From Bacteroidales bacterium UBA4621 (lineage in GTDB: Bacteria; Bacteroidota; Bacteroidia; Bacteroidales; Paludibacteraceae): a DNA stretch of 15,497 bases. Made by a program: the position numbers and the translations under genes. Where the stretch lies: contig DGIN01000073.1 in the NCBI GenBank assembly GCA_002387325.1, positions 11,078 to 26,574 on the forward strand. Reading direction: 5' to 3'. Shown here piece by piece: positions 14,426 through 15,497 of this stretch (its first letter is position 1; each line of letters starts with the position of its first letter). The notes under the pieces were generated by a model. It saw only the letters and a list, made by a program, of their open reading frames with translations, did no database searches and was not told the origin of the DNA.

Positions 14426-14929
14426 GTGCGTCAGTGGCGTTTAATAACGATAGACCCGATGGGAAGGGCAAAAGATAATCCGGAGTTGCTGTTGTCGGAC
14501 GAACAGTTCGGGCAGTTGTTGGAGTTTATCCGCACGAACAGGCAGGCAGGAAAACACGTGTCGTACTCGTGTGAGGGTTTCTTGGGAGACTATGAAGGTG
14601 AGGTGAGAGACCACCTGTTTCACTGCGCAGCGGGCGTGAGTGTGGCATCGATACTGATTGACGGCAGTATATCCGCCTGCACAAGCATTCGCGGAAAGTA
14701 TTATCAAGGCAATATCTATAAAGATGACTTTTGGGACGTGTGGGAGAACAGATTCCAGCCATACCGCCACCGCGAGTGGATGCGCAAAAAGGAGTCATGC
14801 AGCAAGTGCAAGGTGTGGCGGTACTGCGAAGGCGGTGGCATGCACCTGAGAAGAGAGGACGGGGAGTTGATGGTGTGCAGATACCTTTCCGACCCCTCCA
14901 AGAAAACAATTACATCTACATCCGAATGA
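14426..14929 (+). pseudogene. C-terminal SPASM half of a radical SAM enzyme (truncated gene)
   Basis: The 167-codon frame carries an auxiliary iron-sulphur (SPASM-type) module: C67-x12-G-x4-C85, C125-x2-C128-x5-C134, and C151, with C49 in SYSCEGFLG before it. WRLITIDPMGRAKDNPELLL, the GEVRDH stretch and CEGGGMHLR strongly recall the radical SAM family that accompanies a small lipoprotein in Bacteroides-like genomes (rSAM/lipoprotein system); that assignment is from memory. The catalytic N-terminal core with CxxxCxxC is absent. Resemblance starts slightly before the GTG at 14426 (from about 14408), and the frame is open only from 14393. No partner lipoprotein is present. It most likely is a gene remnant with no radical SAM activity. 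Its last 14 bases overlap the convergent MMPL gene. Confidence 0.7.
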
Positions 14930-15497
14930 GATGTTTGTATGTGCCTTTCTTGCAAACAAAATCTTTGACGGCAAACAGCAGCGGCGGGATGGTGAATGCC
15001 ATCAGCACCACGCTGGTCATACCGATAAGGGTGACCGCTCCGAGAGAGTGCATGGCGGGGTGCTTGGCGAAGACGAGAACACCGATGCCGATGAGCATAA
15101 TGAGTGCGGAGAGCAGGATTTCGCTGCGGAACTGCGGCAGGATGGTCTTGCCCGTTTTGCGCTCATACTCCAAGCCCTCCACCATAAAGATGGTGTAGTC
15201 GTCACCCTGCCCGAAGACAAAAGTGGCAAGAATGATGTTGATGATATTGAATTGAATACCAAACAAGTGCATGAGTCCGAGAATCCATATCCACGATATT
15301 GCCATAGGCACAAACGCCACCACTGCCAACCAAAGGTTGCGGAAACTGCACCATAAGAAGATGAACACTATCAGGGAGCAGGCAATACCGATATAGTCGA
15401 AGTTCTCCGACAGGGAGGAGGTGATTTGGCTGTTCACCTGCTCAATGGTAAAGGCGGTATGATGAGTACTGAGCCGGCTGAGGACGGTCTGCTCGTT
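14916..15497 (-). CDS. MMPL/RND-superfamily exporter, 3' part (runs off the window)
   Basis: The frame is open from the right edge to the TAG at 14918-14916, so only the last 193 codons are visible; the GTG at 15437 is internal. Hydrophobic helices and the signature FGQGDDYTIFMVEGLEYERKTGK mark the second half of an MMPL-type (predicted exporter) RND protein. These proton-driven proteins move lipids, glycolipids or pigments across the inner membrane. Helices at IGIACSLIVFIFLW, LWLAVVAFVPMAISWIWIL, ILLSALIMLIGIGVLVFA and LGAVTLIGMTSVVLMAFTIP fit the last TM segments. The C-terminal tail (VKDFVCKKGTYKHLIRM) looks complete. Cargo is unknown; related Bacteroidota exporters often sit in aryl-polyene or lipid gene clusters. 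It overlaps the radical SAM remnant by 14 bases, tail to tail. Confidence 0.82.
   Translation of the reverse strand, partial: NEQTVLSRLSTHHTAFTIEQVNSQITSSLSENFDYIGIACSLIVFIFLWCSFRNLWLAVVAFVPMAISWIWILGLMHLFGIQFNIINIILATFVFGQGDDYTIFMVEGLEYERKTGKTILPQFRSEILLSALIMLIGIGVLVFAKHPAMHSLGAVTLIGMTSVVLMAFTIPPLLFAVKDFVCKKGTYKHLIRM

Overview
The window reads as a chromosomal segment of a Bacteroidota bacterium, most likely order Bacteroidales. The grounds are Bacteroides-type promoters (TTTG, about 20 bases, TAnnTTTG) upstream of several genes, a classic type IX secretion (T9SS) C-terminal tail, an OmpA protein fused to an outer-membrane barrel, a membrane-anchored LytTR regulator, and a radical SAM fragment of a kind I associate with Bacteroidales. 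Coding density is ordinary. I see no tRNA, rRNA, CRISPR array, integrase or insertion sequence.

Layout. Bases 1-249 hold a strong promoter and the leader of an AmpG-like major facilitator permease (250-1512), followed by the phosphatidylserine synthase gene pssA (1660-2385). A leader with helically spaced ATTAA/TTAAT motifs precedes a secreted endonuclease I-family nuclease (2551-4299). After a strongly structured intergenic stretch come three cell-surface genes on the + strand: an IgGFc-binding/PKD protein with a T9SS tail (4512-7148), an OmpA-family barrel protein with a long Lys/Gln/Ala coil (7169-9388), and a second IgGFc-binding/PKD protein (9579-12305). Convergent with these is a cytoplasmic SGNH hydrolase (12313-13011, - strand). 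It is divergent from a membrane-bound LytTR regulator (13235-14032), and the gap between them carries an array of GAC(n)AAAAC motifs spaced by whole helical turns.

The right end (14033-15497) looks rearranged. A gene-poor stretch with 11-bp and 14-bp tandem repeats leads to the last codons of an RND efflux gene (- strand). These abut, head to head, the C-terminal SPASM half of a radical SAM enzyme (+ strand) that lacks its catalytic core. The 3' part of an MMPL-type exporter (- strand) then runs off the window.

How the genes may work together is inference. The central block looks like an envelope locus: two large paralogous secreted proteins bracket an outer-membrane protein that binds peptidoglycan, so a surface adhesin or binding complex is the simplest reading. 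The nuclease shares a C-terminal tail with the second IgGFc protein, which suggests a common sorting fate. The LytTR regulator could control its own gene, the SGNH gene, or more distant envelope genes. The best candidates for something new are the IgGFc-OmpA-IgGFc module, the shared non-canonical tail, and the phased operator array.
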